Shown piece by piece: positions 33,520-45,913 of a stretch of DNA of 64,000 nucleotides. The first letter of the stretch is position 1; each line of letters opens with the position of its first letter. Made by a program: the position numbers and the translations under genes. The notes under the pieces are model-generated. The model worked only from the letters and a program-made list of their open reading frames with translations, was not told the origin of the DNA and searched no databases. The DNA comes from Mycobacterium sp. 1554424.7 (GTDB taxonomy: Bacteria; Actinomycetota; Actinomycetes; Mycobacteriales; Mycobacteriaceae). The DNA lies in NCBI RefSeq assembly GCF_001665295.1, contig NZ_LZSE01000117.1, forward strand, positions 1 to 64,000, read 5' to 3'.

Positions 33520-34902
33520 TCAGAACGCCGCCACGGCCTGCGGGTCGGCGGCCCCGGCCCCGTCCGCGCCAAATTTCCGGGCCGCGGCGAAGCCGAGCTC
33601 CAGGTCCGCCAGGATGTCGTCGATGCCCTCGATGCCGACGGCCAGCCGTACCAGCCCGGGGGTGACACCGGTGGCCAGCTGCTCCTCGGCGGAAAGCTGC
33701 GCGTGCGTCGTCGACGCCGGGTGAATCACCAGGGACCGCACGTCGCCGATGTTCGCGACGTGGCTGTGCAGCTGCAGCGCGTTCACGAAGGCCTTGCCGG
33801 CCTCGACGCCGCCGGCCAGCTCGAACGCCAGCACGGCCCCGGTTCCCTTGGGCGCCAGCTTCTTTCCCCGCTCATACCACGGCGAGCTGGGCAGCCCCGC
33901 GTAGTTGACGGACAACACGCCGTCGTGTCCGGCCAAGAACTCGGCGACCCGCTGTGCGTTGGCGACGTGGCGCTCGACGCGCAGGCTCAACGTCTCCAGG
34001 CCCTGGGCCACCAGGAACGCGTTGAACGGCGCGGCGGCCGACCCGAGGTCGCGCAGCAGTTGCACGCGCGCCTTGAGCGCGTACGCCGGCGGCCCCAGCT
34101 CGGCGAACACCACGCCGTGATAGCTGGGGTCGGGCGTGGTGAATCCGGGGAAGCGGCCCTGCGTCCAGTCGAAGGTGCCGCCGTCGACGATCACGCCGGC
34201 GATGGCGGCGCCGTGCCCGCCCAGGTACTTGGTCGCCGAGTGCACCACGATGTCGGCGCCCTGCGCGAACGGCTGGATCAGGTAGGGCGTCGCGATGGTG
34301 TTGTCGACGATCAGCGGCACGCCGTTGGCGTGGGCGACCCCAGAAACTCCGGGGGTGTCGAGGATGTCGATCTGCGGGTTGGAGATGGTCTCGCCGAAGA
34401 ACGCCTTGGTGTTCGGCCGCACCGCCGCCTGCCACGAATCGAGGTCGTCGGGGTCGTCGACGAAGCTGACCTCGATGCCCAGCTTCGGCAGCGAATAGTG
34501 GAACAGGTTGTAAGTGCCCCCGTACAGCCGCGGGCTGGAGACGATGTGATCTCCGGCACTTGCGAGGTTCAATATGGCGAATGTCTCAGCCGCCTGGCCG
34601 GAGGACAGGAACAGCGCGGCCACCCCGCCCTCGAGCGCGGCGATGCGTTGCTCGACGACGTCGGTGGTCGGATTGCCGATCCGGGTGTAGATGTTGCCCG
34701 GGACCTCGAGCCCGAACAGCGCGGCGGCGTGTGCGGTGTCGTCGAAGACGTAGGACGTGGTCTGGTAAATCGGCAGGGCGCGGGCGTTGGTCGCGGGGTC
34801 GGGACTCTGGCCGGCGTGGACCTGCTTCGTCTCGAACGACCAGTGCGCGGTCGGATCTGCGGGGTCTGTCTCGGGACTGGTTTCCTTGTTTTCGGAGCTC
34901 AC
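33520..34902 (-). CDS. metY: O-acetylhomoserine sulfhydrylase
   Basis: This 460-residue gamma-family PLP enzyme (named metC in M. tuberculosis) makes homocysteine from O-acetylhomoserine and sulfide. Features are [21 protein letters not shown], the Lys of [25 protein letters not shown] and a C-terminal [15 protein letters not shown]. Use of O-acetylhomoserine is supported by the adjacent metX. The leader of about 145 bases before the ATG carries a SAM-IV riboswitch, so the operon should be shut off by high SAM. Confidence 0.94.
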   Translation of the reverse strand: MSSENKETSPETDPADPTAHWSFETKQVHAGQSPDPATNARALPIYQTTSYVFDDTAHAAALFGLEVPGNIYTRIGNPTTDVVEQRIAALEGGVAALFLSSGQAAETFAILNLASAGDHIVSSPRLYGGTYNLFHYSLPKLGIEVSFVDDPDDLDSWQAAVRPNTKAFFGETISNPQIDILDTPGVSGVAHANGVPLIVDNTIATPYLIQPFAQGADIVVHSATKYLGGHGAAIAGVIVDGGTFDWTQGRFPGFTTPDPSYHGVVFAELGPPAYALKARVQLLRDLGSAAAPFNAFLVAQGLETLSLRVERHVANAQRVAEFLAGHDGVLSVNYAGLPSSPWYERGKKLAPKGTGAVLAFELAGGVEAGKAFVNALQLHSHVANIGDVRSLVIHPASTTHAQLSAEEQLATGVTPGLVRLAVGIEGIDDILADLELGFAAARKFGADGAGAADPQAVAAF

Positions 34903-35046
34903 GTGCGGTGTGCTTTCTTCTCAGAAGGGCATGAATTCGGGCATCGGGCAGCACCGCGCAATTAGCGGCGCCACACAATGCGACGCGAATGAGCTTGATG
35001 GACGCGCATCACGTTTTCCCCTCATCGTCAGGGGTCCGGTATGGCG

Positions 35047-35164
35047 GACCCGCGCTTGCCGCGCAGCCTGTGGCTACTAGACCTGGTCTTTCACCCGGGG
35101 CACCCCACCGCGGTTGGAGGGTTGCCGGCCAGCAAGCCGGGGCTTAGCGCTGGCACTCATGACC
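35047..35164 (-). ncRNA. SAM-IV riboswitch
   Basis: Read on the minus strand, the 118 bases from 35164 to 35047 reproduce the mycobacterial SAM-IV aptamer. It begins GGTCATGAGTGCCAGCG, has the core CCGGCAACCCTCCAACCGCG, then GGTGGGGTGCCCCGGGTGA, an internal hairpin, and the pseudoknot/3' closing GGCAAGCGCGGGTC. It precedes metY by about 144 nt. SAM-IV aptamers bind S-adenosylmethionine and repress methionine genes. In actinobacteria the switch often acts on translation or through an unclear expression platform; I saw no clear terminator after it. Confidence 0.95.
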
Positions 35165-35171
35165 GATGTGA

Positions 35172-35202
35172 AGCCTATCTCATCACCGCTCGCCCATGCC
35201 AA
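35172..35202 (-). promoter_or_regulatory. Putative promoter of the metY riboswitch transcript
   Basis: On the minus strand TTGGCA (35202-35197) and TAGGCT (35177-35172) are separated by 19 bases. Transcription would start just at the 5' edge of the SAM-IV aptamer. The -35 is the last of several TTGG(C/G)A-like words in the 12-bp tandem repeats. Confidence 0.4.
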
Positions 35203-35253
35203 CAGAGATCCCAACGGAGATGCCAACGGATATGCCAACGCAGATGCCAACGG
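35198..35253. repeat. 12-bp tandem repeats upstream of the SAM-IV promoter
   Basis: Nearly five copies of a 12-base unit (plus strand GCCAACGGAGAT with 1-3 changes per copy) start at 35198, 35210, 35222, 35234 and 35246. They lie between the divergent metY and icd2 transcription units. The rest of the 456 bp gap holds the riboswitch and the icd2 leader, and no convincing protein gene. Confidence 0.8.
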
Positions 35254-35358
35254 CCCGGCCCGCCTGCGGCCCGACGCCCGACCAAACTCCCTTGATAACG
35301 TGGCATCCAGAACGCTGAGAACCATCATTCACTGACCAATGACGCCGGGAGATGGACC

Positions 35359-37605
<2,247 letters not shown>

Positions 37606-37633
37606 GAGCCGCGAGAAGAGAGTCGAACTCGAT

Positions 37634-38863
37634 ATGGCAGGCGAACCCAAAATCAAGGTTAAGGGCCCGGTAGTCGAGCTCGACGGCGACGAGATGACCC
37701 GCGTCATCTGGAAGCTCATCAAGGACATGCTGATCCTGCCCCATCTCGACATCAACCTCGACTACTACGACCTGGGCATCGAGCACCGCGACCGCACCGA
37801 CGACCAGGTGACCATCGACGCGGCCTACGCGATCAAGAAGCACGGCGTCGGCGTCAAGTGCGCGACCATCACCCCCGACGAGGCCCGCGTTGCCGAATTC
37901 AACCTCAAGAAGATGTGGCTGTCGCCCAACGGGACCATCCGGAACATCTTGGGCGGCACCATCTTCCGCGAGCCGATCGTGATCTCCAACGTGCCGCGCC
38001 TGGTTCCGGGTTGGACCAAGCCAATTGTCATCGGCCGCCACGCTTTTGGTGACCAGTACCGGTCGACCAACTTCAAGGTCGACAAGCCCGGCACCGTCGC
38101 AATAACGTTCACCCCCGCCGACGGCAGCGAGCCGATTGTGCACGAGATGGTGTCCATCCCCGAGGACGGCGGCGTCGTGATGGGGATGTACAACTTCAAG
38201 GAATCCATCCGGGATTTCGCGCGCGCCTCGTTCGCCTACGGGCTCAACGCCAAATGGCCGGTGTACCTGTCGACCAAGAACACCATCCTCAAGGCCTACG
38301 ACGGCATGTTCAAGGACGAGTTCCAGCGCATCTACGACGAGGAATTCAAGGAGCAGTTCGAAGCCGAGGGCCTGACCTACGAGCACCGGCTCATCGACGA
38401 CATGGTCGCGGCCTGCCTCAAGTGGGAGGGCGGCTACGTCTGGGCCTGCAAGAACTACGACGGCGACGTGCAGTCCGACACCGTCGCGCAGGGCTACGGC
38501 TCGCTGGGTTTGATGACGTCGGTGCTGATGACGGCCGACGGCAAGACCGTCGAGGCCGAGGCCGCGCACGGCACCGTCACCCGCCACTTCCGGCAGTACC
38601 AGGCCGGCAAGCCCACCTCGACGAACCCGATCGCCTCGATCTTCGCCTGGACCCGCGGGCTGCAGCACCGCGGCAAGCTGGACGACACCCCCGAGGTGAT
38701 CGAGTTCGCCCAGCAGCTCGAGGAGGTCGTCGTCGCCACGGTCGAGGGCGGCAGCATGACCAAGGACCTGGCCATCCTCATCGGTCCCGACCAGGAGTGG
38801 CAGCAAAGCGAGGAATTCCTCAACTCCATCGCCGAGAACCTGGAGAAGGCTCTGGCTAACTAG
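37634..38863 (+). CDS. icd1: Dimeric NADP-dependent isocitrate dehydrogenase
   Basis: This 409-residue enzyme is of the eukaryotic-like homodimeric NADP-IDH subfamily. It has [19 protein letters not shown], the isocitrate-binding [33 protein letters not shown], and the NADP site [17 protein letters not shown]. It catalyses the same TCA-cycle step as icd2 but is unrelated in sequence. ATG at 37634; its 3' end overlaps the convergent hydrolase gene by 8 bp. It is the orthologue of M. tuberculosis Rv3339c, next to the methionine operon as in that species. Confidence 0.97.
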   Translation: MAGEPKIKVKGPVVELDGDEMTRVIWKLIKDMLILPHLDINLDYYDLGIEHRDRTDDQVTIDAAYAIKKHGVGVKCATITPDEARVAEFNLKKMWLSPNGTIRNILGGTIFREPIVISNVPRLVPGWTKPIVIGRHAFGDQYRSTNFKVDKPGTVAITFTPADGSEPIVHEMVSIPEDGGVVMGMYNFKESIRDFARASFAYGLNAKWPVYLSTKNTILKAYDGMFKDEFQRIYDEEFKEQFEAEGLTYEHRLIDDMVAACLKWEGGYVWACKNYDGDVQSDTVAQGYGSLGLMTSVLMTADGKTVEAEAAHGTVTRHFRQYQAGKPTSTNPIASIFAWTRGLQHRGKLDDTPEVIEFAQQLEEVVVATVEGGSMTKDLAILIGPDQEWQQSEEFLNSIAENLEKALAN

Positions 38864-39725
38864 CCGGGGGGTTCTCGACCGCTCGCATCGGCGGGCTGCA
38901 CTCGTCGATGAATTCCGAGATGACCTGGGTGACGCGCTCGGGCGCCTCGAACATGGGAACGTGTCCGACGCCGTCGAGCTTGGTGATCTTCGTTCCGGCG
39001 GGCAGGAAGTCGGTGAAATGCCGGCTGAATCTGCGCGGCGGGACCACGCGATCCCTCTCGCACAGCACCAGCTGGACGGGCACCGCGGTCTCGGCCAACT
39101 CCAGCAGCCCCGGCTGCAGCAGCGACTTGATGAGCAGCTGGAAATAGGCCGGACAGTGCGCGGCGTCGTCGACGACGCCGCGCAGGTCGCGTCCGCTGAC
39201 CCCGTCGGGCGATGCGCTCAGCGGCAGGGTCGCCAGCCGGCGGCTGAACGGCAGCTGCAGGGTCCGATCGCCCAACAATCGGGCCAACACCAGCAACGGC
39301 ATGCCCGAGAGGAACTTGGCGATCACCTCGAATTTGACCGGGCTCCAGCGCGTCCAGCCGCCCGCAGCGCCGATGCCGGTCACGCTGCGCGCCCGCCCGC
39401 GCCGTTCGAGTTCGAACGCGACCCAAGCGCCCAGCGAGTTGCCCACCATGTGAGCGGAATCCCAGCCGAGGTCGTCGAGCTGGCGCTCGACGTGATCGGC
39501 CAGCACCGATGAGCTCAGCAGCCAGGTGCCCGCATACGGTCCGCCGTTGTGCCCGGCCATCGTCGGGGCGAATACCTCGTAACGGCCGGTGTCGGCCAGC
39601 CGCGGCGCCACCCCGTTCCACACGGTCTGTGACATCAGGAAACCGTGTAGCAGCAGGACGGGCTCTCCGGGGTCATCCCCAGAACCCAGGTGGATCGGCG
39701 GACGGGTCCCCTCGTTGCTCCCCAT
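38856..39725 (-). CDS. Alpha/beta hydrolase (Rv3338/Rv3337 region)
   Basis: The 289-residue alpha/beta hydrolase has [15 protein letters not shown] (oxyanion hole), nucleophile GNSLGAW (Ser ~ residue 113), Asp in [10 protein letters not shown] and His in [12 protein letters not shown], so the triad is intact. I chose the ATG at 39725 ([10 protein letters not shown]); an in-frame extension to 39809 would overlap trpS. At this place M. tuberculosis has, as I recall, two shorter hydrolase-like genes, so this may be the full-length form. It is divergent from trpS; substrate unknown. Confidence 0.86.
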   Translation of the reverse strand: MGSNEGTRPPIHLGSGDDPGEPVLLLHGFLMSQTVWNGVAPRLADTGRYEVFAPTMAGHNGGPYAGTWLLSSSVLADHVERQLDDLGWDSAHMVGNSLGAWVAFELERRGRARSVTGIGAAGGWTRWSPVKFEVIAKFLSGMPLLVLARLLGDRTLQLPFSRRLATLPLSASPDGVSGRDLRGVVDDAAHCPAYFQLLIKSLLQPGLLELAETAVPVQLVLCERDRVVPPRRFSRHFTDFLPAGTKITKLDGVGHVPMFEAPERVTQVISEFIDECSPPMRAVENPPAS

Positions 39726-39786
39726 GGGCTCGACATTAATGGCGGTACCGCCGGTACTGCAAACAATGGTCGGTCCGCGCGCGTGA

Positions 39787-40821
<1,035 letters not shown>

Positions 40822-40829
40822 GTTTCACG

Positions 40830-41858
40830 ATGAGCGAGCCGGCCAAGCCAGGCGTTCTCGATCGGCTGCGGGCCCGGTTCGCATGGCTTGACCGCGTCAT
40901 GCGCGCGTACCGGCGTTTCGACGAGCGCAACGGCGGCTTCTACGCCGCCGGCCTCACCTACTACACGATCTTCGCGCTATTCCCGTTGCTGATGGTGGGT
41001 TTCGCGGCGTTCGGATTCGTGCTGTCGCGCCGGCCGCAGCTGCTGGGCACGATCGACGACCACATCCGCTCCTCGGTGACCGGAGCGCTTTCGCAACAGC
41101 TGGTGGACCTGATGAACTCGGCGATAGACGCGCGGACCTCGGTCGGCGTCATCGGTCTGGTCACCGCGGCCTGGGCGGGCCTGGGCTGGATTTCGCACCT
41201 GCGGGAAGCGGTGACCGAGATGTGGTGGGACAAGCGCATCGAGTCACCGGGCTTCTTGCGCAACAAGATATCCGATCTCCTGGCCATGCTGGGCACGTTC
41301 GTGGTGGCCTTGGCCACCGTCGCGCTGAGCACGCTCGGCCACCAGGCGCCGATGGCCGCGGTGCTGAGATGGCTTGGGATACCCGAATATTCGGTGTTCA
41401 ACTGGCTTTTCCAGCTTTTCTCGATAGTGATATCGCTGTTGGTGTCGTGGCTGTTGTTCGCCTGGATGATCGCCCGGCTGCCGCGCGAAAAGGTCAACCT
41501 GGTCGCATCGATGCGCGCCGGCCTGCTGGCGGCGGCCGGCTTCGAACTGTTCAAGCAGGTGGCGTCGCTGTATCTGAGGGCGGTGCTGCGCAGCCCGGCC
41601 GGGGTCGCTTTCGGGCCGGTGCTCGGGCTCATGGTGTTCTCGTACGTCACCGCGTACCTGGTGCTATTCGCCGCCGCGTGGGCCGCCACCGCGTCGGACG
41701 ATCCGCGGGCCAAGCACGTCGAGCCGCCGCCGCCGGCGATCATCGCCCCGCGGGTGCAGGTGGACGAGGGAATCAGCACCCGTCAGACGCTGGCCGCGAT
41801 GGGCCTGGGAGCCGCTGGGGCGCTGGCATTTTCCCGGCTGGCCCGTCGGCGCCGATAG
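40830..41858 (+). CDS. YihY/BrkB-family membrane protein (Rv3335c-like)
   Basis: The 342-residue inner-membrane protein of the YihY (formerly RNase BN) family has about six helices: LTYYTIFALFPLLMVGFAAFGF, SVGVIGLVTAAWAGLGWI, LLAMLGTFVVALATVAL, LFSIVISLLVSWLLFAW, AGLLAAAGFELFKQ and VLGLMVFSYVTAYLVLFAAAW. The conserved GLTYYTIFALFPL matches the family. A ~65-residue cytosolic tail contains a hydrophobic stretch and ends RLARRRR. The family is of unknown function and is not a nuclease. Confidence 0.88.
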   Translation: MSEPAKPGVLDRLRARFAWLDRVMRAYRRFDERNGGFYAAGLTYYTIFALFPLLMVGFAAFGFVLSRRPQLLGTIDDHIRSSVTGALSQQLVDLMNSAIDARTSVGVIGLVTAAWAGLGWISHLREAVTEMWWDKRIESPGFLRNKISDLLAMLGTFVVALATVALSTLGHQAPMAAVLRWLGIPEYSVFNWLFQLFSIVISLLVSWLLFAWMIARLPREKVNLVASMRAGLLAAAGFELFKQVASLYLRAVLRSPAGVAFGPVLGLMVFSYVTAYLVLFAAAWAATASDDPRAKHVEPPPPAIIAPRVQVDEGISTRQTLAAMGLGAAGALAFSRLARRRR

Positions 41859-41918
41859 CCTCACGCAGGGAAAATGACTTGTGTTTTACACTCGGGTACG
41901 TCGAAGCATCGCGCAGGA

Positions 41919-41932
41919 GTGACCCACGTCAC
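41919..41932. promoter_or_regulatory. Palindrome upstream of the monooxygenase gene
   Basis: GTGAC-CCAC-GTCAC is a perfect 5+5 inverted repeat 20 bp before the monooxygenase ATG, between TTTACA at 41885-41890 and the AAGGAG ribosome binding site. It resembles a TetR-type or similar operator; no regulator gene adjoins it. Confidence 0.35.
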
Positions 41933-41952
41933 ACAAGGAGTTAGCTGGTTCC

Positions 41953-43437
41953 ATGAGTACCGACGACTTCGACTTCGTCATCGTCGGTGCCGGCTTCAGC
42001 GGCATCGGTGCGGCGATCCAGCTCAACCGGCTCGGATACGACGACATCGTCATTGTCGACCGCGAGGACGATCTCGGTGGGACCTGGCACGTCAACCGGT
42101 ACCCGGGCCTGGCCGTCGACATTGCGTCCACCACCTATTCCTACTGGTTCGAGCCCAACCCGTACTGGTCCCGGCTGTTCGCGCCCGGCCCCGAATTGAA
42201 GCGGTACGCCGAACACGTCGCCGACAAATACGATGTGCGCCGCTACATGCGGTTCAACACGGTGGTCGAAGGCGCGCGCTGGGACGAGGACGCGCACAGG
42301 TGGCGAGTGGAATTGGCGGGCGGCGAAACCCTGACGGCACGTTTTCTGATCACCGCGACCGGGTTCCTGTCGCAGCCGCGTAATCCGGACATTCCCGGCA
42401 TCGAGAGTTTCGCCGGCAAGGTGGTGCACACCACCGCCTGGGACGACGACTACGACTTCGACGGGCGCCGCGCGGCAATCATCGGAACCGGTGCGACGGC
42501 GGTGCAGTTGATCCCCGAGTTGGCCGCAAAAGTCGCCGACCTGACGGTGTATCAGCGGACGGCGATCCATGTGGTCCCGAAGGTCGACTTCGCGATTCCC
42601 GCGTGGTTGCAGCGCGTGTTCGCCCGGGTACCACAGGTGCAACGGCTCGTTCGGCACCTGACCGACTTCTTCTTCGAAGTCATGATCGTGACGGGTGTGC
42701 TGCATTTCCCAACCTTCCGGCGGCTGACCATCGCCGCCGCGGACCTGGCCAAGATCAGCCGGTTCGTCGCGATACGAGACAAGGAGCTGCGGCGCAAGCT
42801 GACGCCCGACTACGACTTCGGCTGTAAACGGCCCACGTGGTCCAACAGCTACTACCGCACCTTCACCAAACCGCACGTGCACTTGGAGACCAGCAGCATC
42901 GAGCGGATCGAACCCGACGGCATCGTCACCGCGGACGGGAAAAAGACCGTCATCGACACGCTGGTGCTCGCCACCGGATTCGATTTGTGGGACGCCAACT
43001 TCCCGGCGATCGAGCTGATCGGCCGGCAGGGCCGAAACCTCGGAAAGTGGTGGCGCGAGAACAGGTTCCAGGCCTATCAGGGGATTTCCGTCCCGTACTT
43101 CCCGAACTACCTGAGCCTGGCCAGTCCGTACGGATTCTGCGGCCTGTCGATCTTCAACAACGTCGAGTACCAGATGCGGCACATGGACCGGCTGTTCAGC
43201 GAGCTGCAGCGGGTCGGCGCAACCGAGTTCGAGGTCACCGAGGAAGCGAACACACGGTTCCTGGATCGGATGACCGGGCTGCTCGGCGACACAGTGTTCC
43301 ACGCCGGCAACTGCGCCACCTCGCGGTCGTACTACTTCAACAGCAGCGGCGAAGCGAGTCTGTTGCGGCCCACGCCGACGGACAAGGCGGTGGAGGAAGC
43401 CTCGAGCTTTCCGTTGAGCGACTACGCGATCCGCTGA
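41953..43437 (+). CDS. Flavin-containing Baeyer-Villiger-type monooxygenase
   Basis: The 494-residue class B flavoprotein monooxygenase has the FAD site GAGFSGIG (residues ~12-19), GGTWHVNRYPGLAVD, and the BVMO fingerprint FAGKVVHTTAWD (FxGxxxHxxxW). It also has the NADPH Rossmann GTGATA and the ATGF motif LVLATGFDLWD. It is expected to insert oxygen into ketones or oxidise heteroatoms, using NADPH and O2; the substrate is unknown. The nearest AAGGAG is 11-12 bp before the ATG, longer than ideal. It occupies the spot where M. tuberculosis has Rv3334-Rv3333c. Confidence 0.9.
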   Translation: MSTDDFDFVIVGAGFSGIGAAIQLNRLGYDDIVIVDREDDLGGTWHVNRYPGLAVDIASTTYSYWFEPNPYWSRLFAPGPELKRYAEHVADKYDVRRYMRFNTVVEGARWDEDAHRWRVELAGGETLTARFLITATGFLSQPRNPDIPGIESFAGKVVHTTAWDDDYDFDGRRAAIIGTGATAVQLIPELAAKVADLTVYQRTAIHVVPKVDFAIPAWLQRVFARVPQVQRLVRHLTDFFFEVMIVTGVLHFPTFRRLTIAAADLAKISRFVAIRDKELRRKLTPDYDFGCKRPTWSNSYYRTFTKPHVHLETSSIERIEPDGIVTADGKKTVIDTLVLATGFDLWDANFPAIELIGRQGRNLGKWWRENRFQAYQGISVPYFPNYLSLASPYGFCGLSIFNNVEYQMRHMDRLFSELQRVGATEFEVTEEANTRFLDRMTGLLGDTVFHAGNCATSRSYYFNSSGEASLLRPTPTDKAVEEASSFPLSDYAIR

Positions 43438-44564
43438 CCCGCCAACCACTCGCCGCGCATCATGACGGCGGTTGGCCGCGATTCGCGGTCGAGCACAACG
43501 AGATTGGCGTCATAGCCCGCCCGCAGGCTGCCCACCCGCTCCAGGCCGAGCGCCCGCGCGGGCGTCGTCGCCGTCATCGCCACCGCGGCGGCCGGCCCCG
43601 CGTCGGCGGCCGCGGCGCGGAAGAGCCGGTCCATGGTGGCGGTGCTGCCGGCGATCGTCGACGTGCCGTGCACCCGCGCCACCCCGGAGACGACGTCGAC
43701 CTGCACCGCGCCCAGCCGAAACGTCCCGTCGGCGCAGCCGGCCGCTGCGAGGGCGTCGGTGACCAGGGCGACCCGGTCGGGCCCCGCGGCCGCGATGACC
43801 GCGCGCACCACCTCGGGGTGCACGTGCACGCCGTCGGCGATGAGCTCGACCGTCACCCCCGGGTCCCGCAGCAGCGCGAGCGCGGGCCCCGGCTCGCGGT
43901 GGTGCAGCGGCGGCATCGCGTTGAACAGGTGGGTGCCCACCGTGGCGCCCGCCGCGATGGCCCGTCGGGTCTGTTCGTAGGTCGCGTCGGTATGACCGAC
44001 GGCCACAACCACATCCGCGTCCAGGAACCGCCGGATCGCGTCGTCGACCCCCGGCAGTTCCGGTGCCAGCGTGACCATCCGGATCGCGCCGTCGCCGGCG
44101 GCGAGGACCGCGTCGATCTCGTCGGGGTCGGGGTTGCGCATCCGGGCGGGATCGTGTGCGCCGCTGCGGGCCGGGCTGAGCCAGGGCCCCTCCAGGTGGA
44201 TGCCGGCGATCGCGCCCCGCCTCGTGGCCGCGGCGAGCGCGCGCACGCCGGCGATCAGCTCCGCCGGCGAGGCGGTGACCAGGCTGGCCAGCGTGGTGGT
44301 GGTCCCGTGGCGCCGGTGGAAGTCGGCAGCCGCGTCGATGGCGTCGGTGTCGGTGTCGGTGTCGGTGTACGAGGCGCCGCCGCCGCCGTGCACGTGCATG
44401 TCGACAAAGCCCGGCACGACAACGCAATCCGGGAAGTCGTCGTCGACCGGCCCGGGCGGGGGCCCGGTGCCGCACGCCGCGATCCGCCCGCCGGACGTCT
44501 GCAGCCATCCCGGCTGGGCGACCTGGCCGTCGAGAACCATCGTCCCCGAACCGATCAGTCCCAC
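43422..44564 (-). CDS. nagA: N-acetylglucosamine-6-phosphate deacetylase
   Basis: This 380-residue amidohydrolase removes acetate from GlcNAc-6-phosphate, feeding amino sugars from cell-wall turnover into glycolysis. It has the metal site VDMHVHGGGG, GIHLEGPWLSPARSGAH (Glu ligand), AVGHTDATYEQ, GTHLFNAMPPLHHREPG and VTDALAAAG. I chose GTG at 44564, which overlaps the end of sugI, giving a length close to M. tuberculosis NagA (383); ATG at 44540 is possible. A Thr-Asp repeat follows HGGGG and is encoded by a hexanucleotide repeat. Confidence 0.92.
   Translation of the reverse strand: MGLIGSGTMVLDGQVAQPGWLQTSGGRIAACGTGPPPGPVDDDFPDCVVVPGFVDMHVHGGGGASYTDTDTDTDAIDAAADFHRRHGTTTTLASLVTASPAELIAGVRALAAATRRGAIAGIHLEGPWLSPARSGAHDPARMRNPDPDEIDAVLAAGDGAIRMVTLAPELPGVDDAIRRFLDADVVVAVGHTDATYEQTRRAIAAGATVGTHLFNAMPPLHHREPGPALALLRDPGVTVELIADGVHVHPEVVRAVIAAAGPDRVALVTDALAAAGCADGTFRLGAVQVDVVSGVARVHGTSTIAGSTATMDRLFRAAAADAGPAAAVAMTATTPARALGLERVGSLRAGYDANLVVLDRESRPTAVMMRGEWLAGQRIA
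44341..44370. repeat. In-frame hexanucleotide repeat within nagA
   Basis: Three perfect copies of GTGTCG (44347-44364) with degenerate flanking copies encode a Thr-Asp run on the minus strand. Each unit adds two residues without changing frame, so length can vary by slippage. Confidence 0.8.
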
Positions 44565-45913
44565 CGGCCGCCGTTTTCCCAGAAGTGCCGGATGTCCTCG
44601 AGCTGGCGCCCCTTGGTTTCCGGAGCGTACCGGTAGACGAAGACGAAGGCGATCAGCGTGAGAACCACGAACACCGCGAAAGTGCCTGCGCCGCCCAGCG
44701 AATGCAGCAACGTCAGGAACACGGCGGCGATGATCGCGTTGGCGACCAGGTTGGAGGTGAGCATCGTGCTGGAGCCGAGAGAGCGCAGCCGCGACGGGAA
44801 GCTCTCGCTGGCGTACACCCAGCCCAGGGAGCCGAAGCCCGCGGTGTAGCCGAAGATGAACAGCACGACGCCGGCGAACCCGAACACCAGCCCGGCGCCG
44901 CCGAGGCGGCCCTGGGCGAACACGGCCATCAGGACGAGGTCGGCGACGATCATCATGGCGATGCCGCACAACAGGATTGGGCGCCGGCCCAGCCGGTCGA
45001 CGAGCAGCAGCGACGTGCCCACGGCCGCCAGCCCGGCGACCTGGACCAGTGCTGGCAGGGCCAGCAGCGCGAAATTACCGGTGAAGCCCATCGCTTCGAA
45101 TATCCGGGGGCTGTAGTAGATGATCGCGTTGATGCCGGTGATCTGGATCAGGAAGCCGAGCGTGATCACGAAGACGGTGGCCCGCAGATACGGTCGGCGC
45201 AGCATCTCGGAGAAGCCGCCGCTACCCTCGCTCAGGGCGCCCGCGATCTCGGCCAGCTCCTCGTCGGCGTTCGCCGTGGGCTCCGCGCGCAGCAGCGCGG
45301 CGCGGGCGTCGTCGACCCTGCCCTTGAGCACGTACCATCGGGCCGTGTCCGGCATCCGAATCAGCAACGGCAGCAACAGCATTGCGGGCAGGGCGGCCAA
45401 CCCCAGCATCCACCGCCAGCTGTGCGTGCCGGCCAGCGCGTAGCCGGTCAGGTAGCCGACGACGAGTCCGCTGACGATCGCCAGTTGATAGGCCGTCAAC
45501 AGCGAGCCCCGCACCGCCGCGGGCGCCGACTCCGCCACGTACACCGGCACCACCACCACGGTCACGCCGATCGTCAGGCCCAGCAGGAAGCGCGCCGCCA
45601 ACAGCATCGGCAGCGACACCGAGAACGCGCCGAGGAGCGCGAACGCCGCGTAGGCGACCAGGATCAGCACCACCGATTTCTTCCGGCCGATCGCGTTGGC
45701 GAGCACGCCGGCGCCGAGCGCCCCGACGATCTGGCCCAGCACCACCATCGTCGTCAGCAGCTCTTGTTGGCGGGTCGTGAGCCCGAAGTCCTCGGTGACG
45801 AACAGCTGCGCGCCGGCGATGATGGACAGGTCGTAGCCGTAGATGACGCCGACGCTGGCGGCGGTGAGCCCGAGCAGCCGGCCCCCCCGCGACGGGGCGC
45901 GTCGCGCCGTCAC
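44555..45913 (-). CDS. sugI: MFS sugar transporter
   Basis: This 452-residue 12-helix transporter belongs to the sugar-porter family (MFS). It has [14 protein letters not shown] in TM1, the loop 2-3 motif [28 protein letters not shown], the DRLGRRP motif between TM8 and TM9, [10 protein letters not shown] and the C-terminal [11 protein letters not shown]. Substrate not identified; SugI of M. tuberculosis is likewise uncharacterised. GTG at 45913 overlaps the dacB1 stop by 4 bp, and nagA overlaps its end. The grouping of dacB1, sugI and nagA suggests peptidoglycan sugar recovery. Confidence 0.93.
   Translation of the reverse strand: MTARRAPSRGGRLLGLTAASVGVIYGYDLSIIAGAQLFVTEDFGLTTRQQELLTTMVVLGQIVGALGAGVLANAIGRKKSVVLILVAYAAFALLGAFSVSLPMLLAARFLLGLTIGVTVVVVPVYVAESAPAAVRGSLLTAYQLAIVSGLVVGYLTGYALAGTHSWRWMLGLAALPAMLLLPLLIRMPDTARWYVLKGRVDDARAALLRAEPTANADEELAEIAGALSEGSGGFSEMLRRPYLRATVFVITLGFLIQITGINAIIYYSPRIFEAMGFTGNFALLALPALVQVAGLAAVGTSLLLVDRLGRRPILLCGIAMMIVADLVLMAVFAQGRLGGAGLVFGFAGVVLFIFGYTAGFGSLGWVYASESFPSRLRSLGSSTMLTSNLVANAIIAAVFLTLLHSLGGAGTFAVFVVLTLIAFVFVYRYAPETKGRQLEDIRHFWENGGRWD

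Noticed and set aside
35114-35335. Plus-strand 73-codon gene containing an Asn/Ala/Asp repeat
   Set aside because: It runs antisense through the SAM-IV riboswitch, and its repeat is simply the 12-bp tandem DNA repeat; no ribosome binding site was found.
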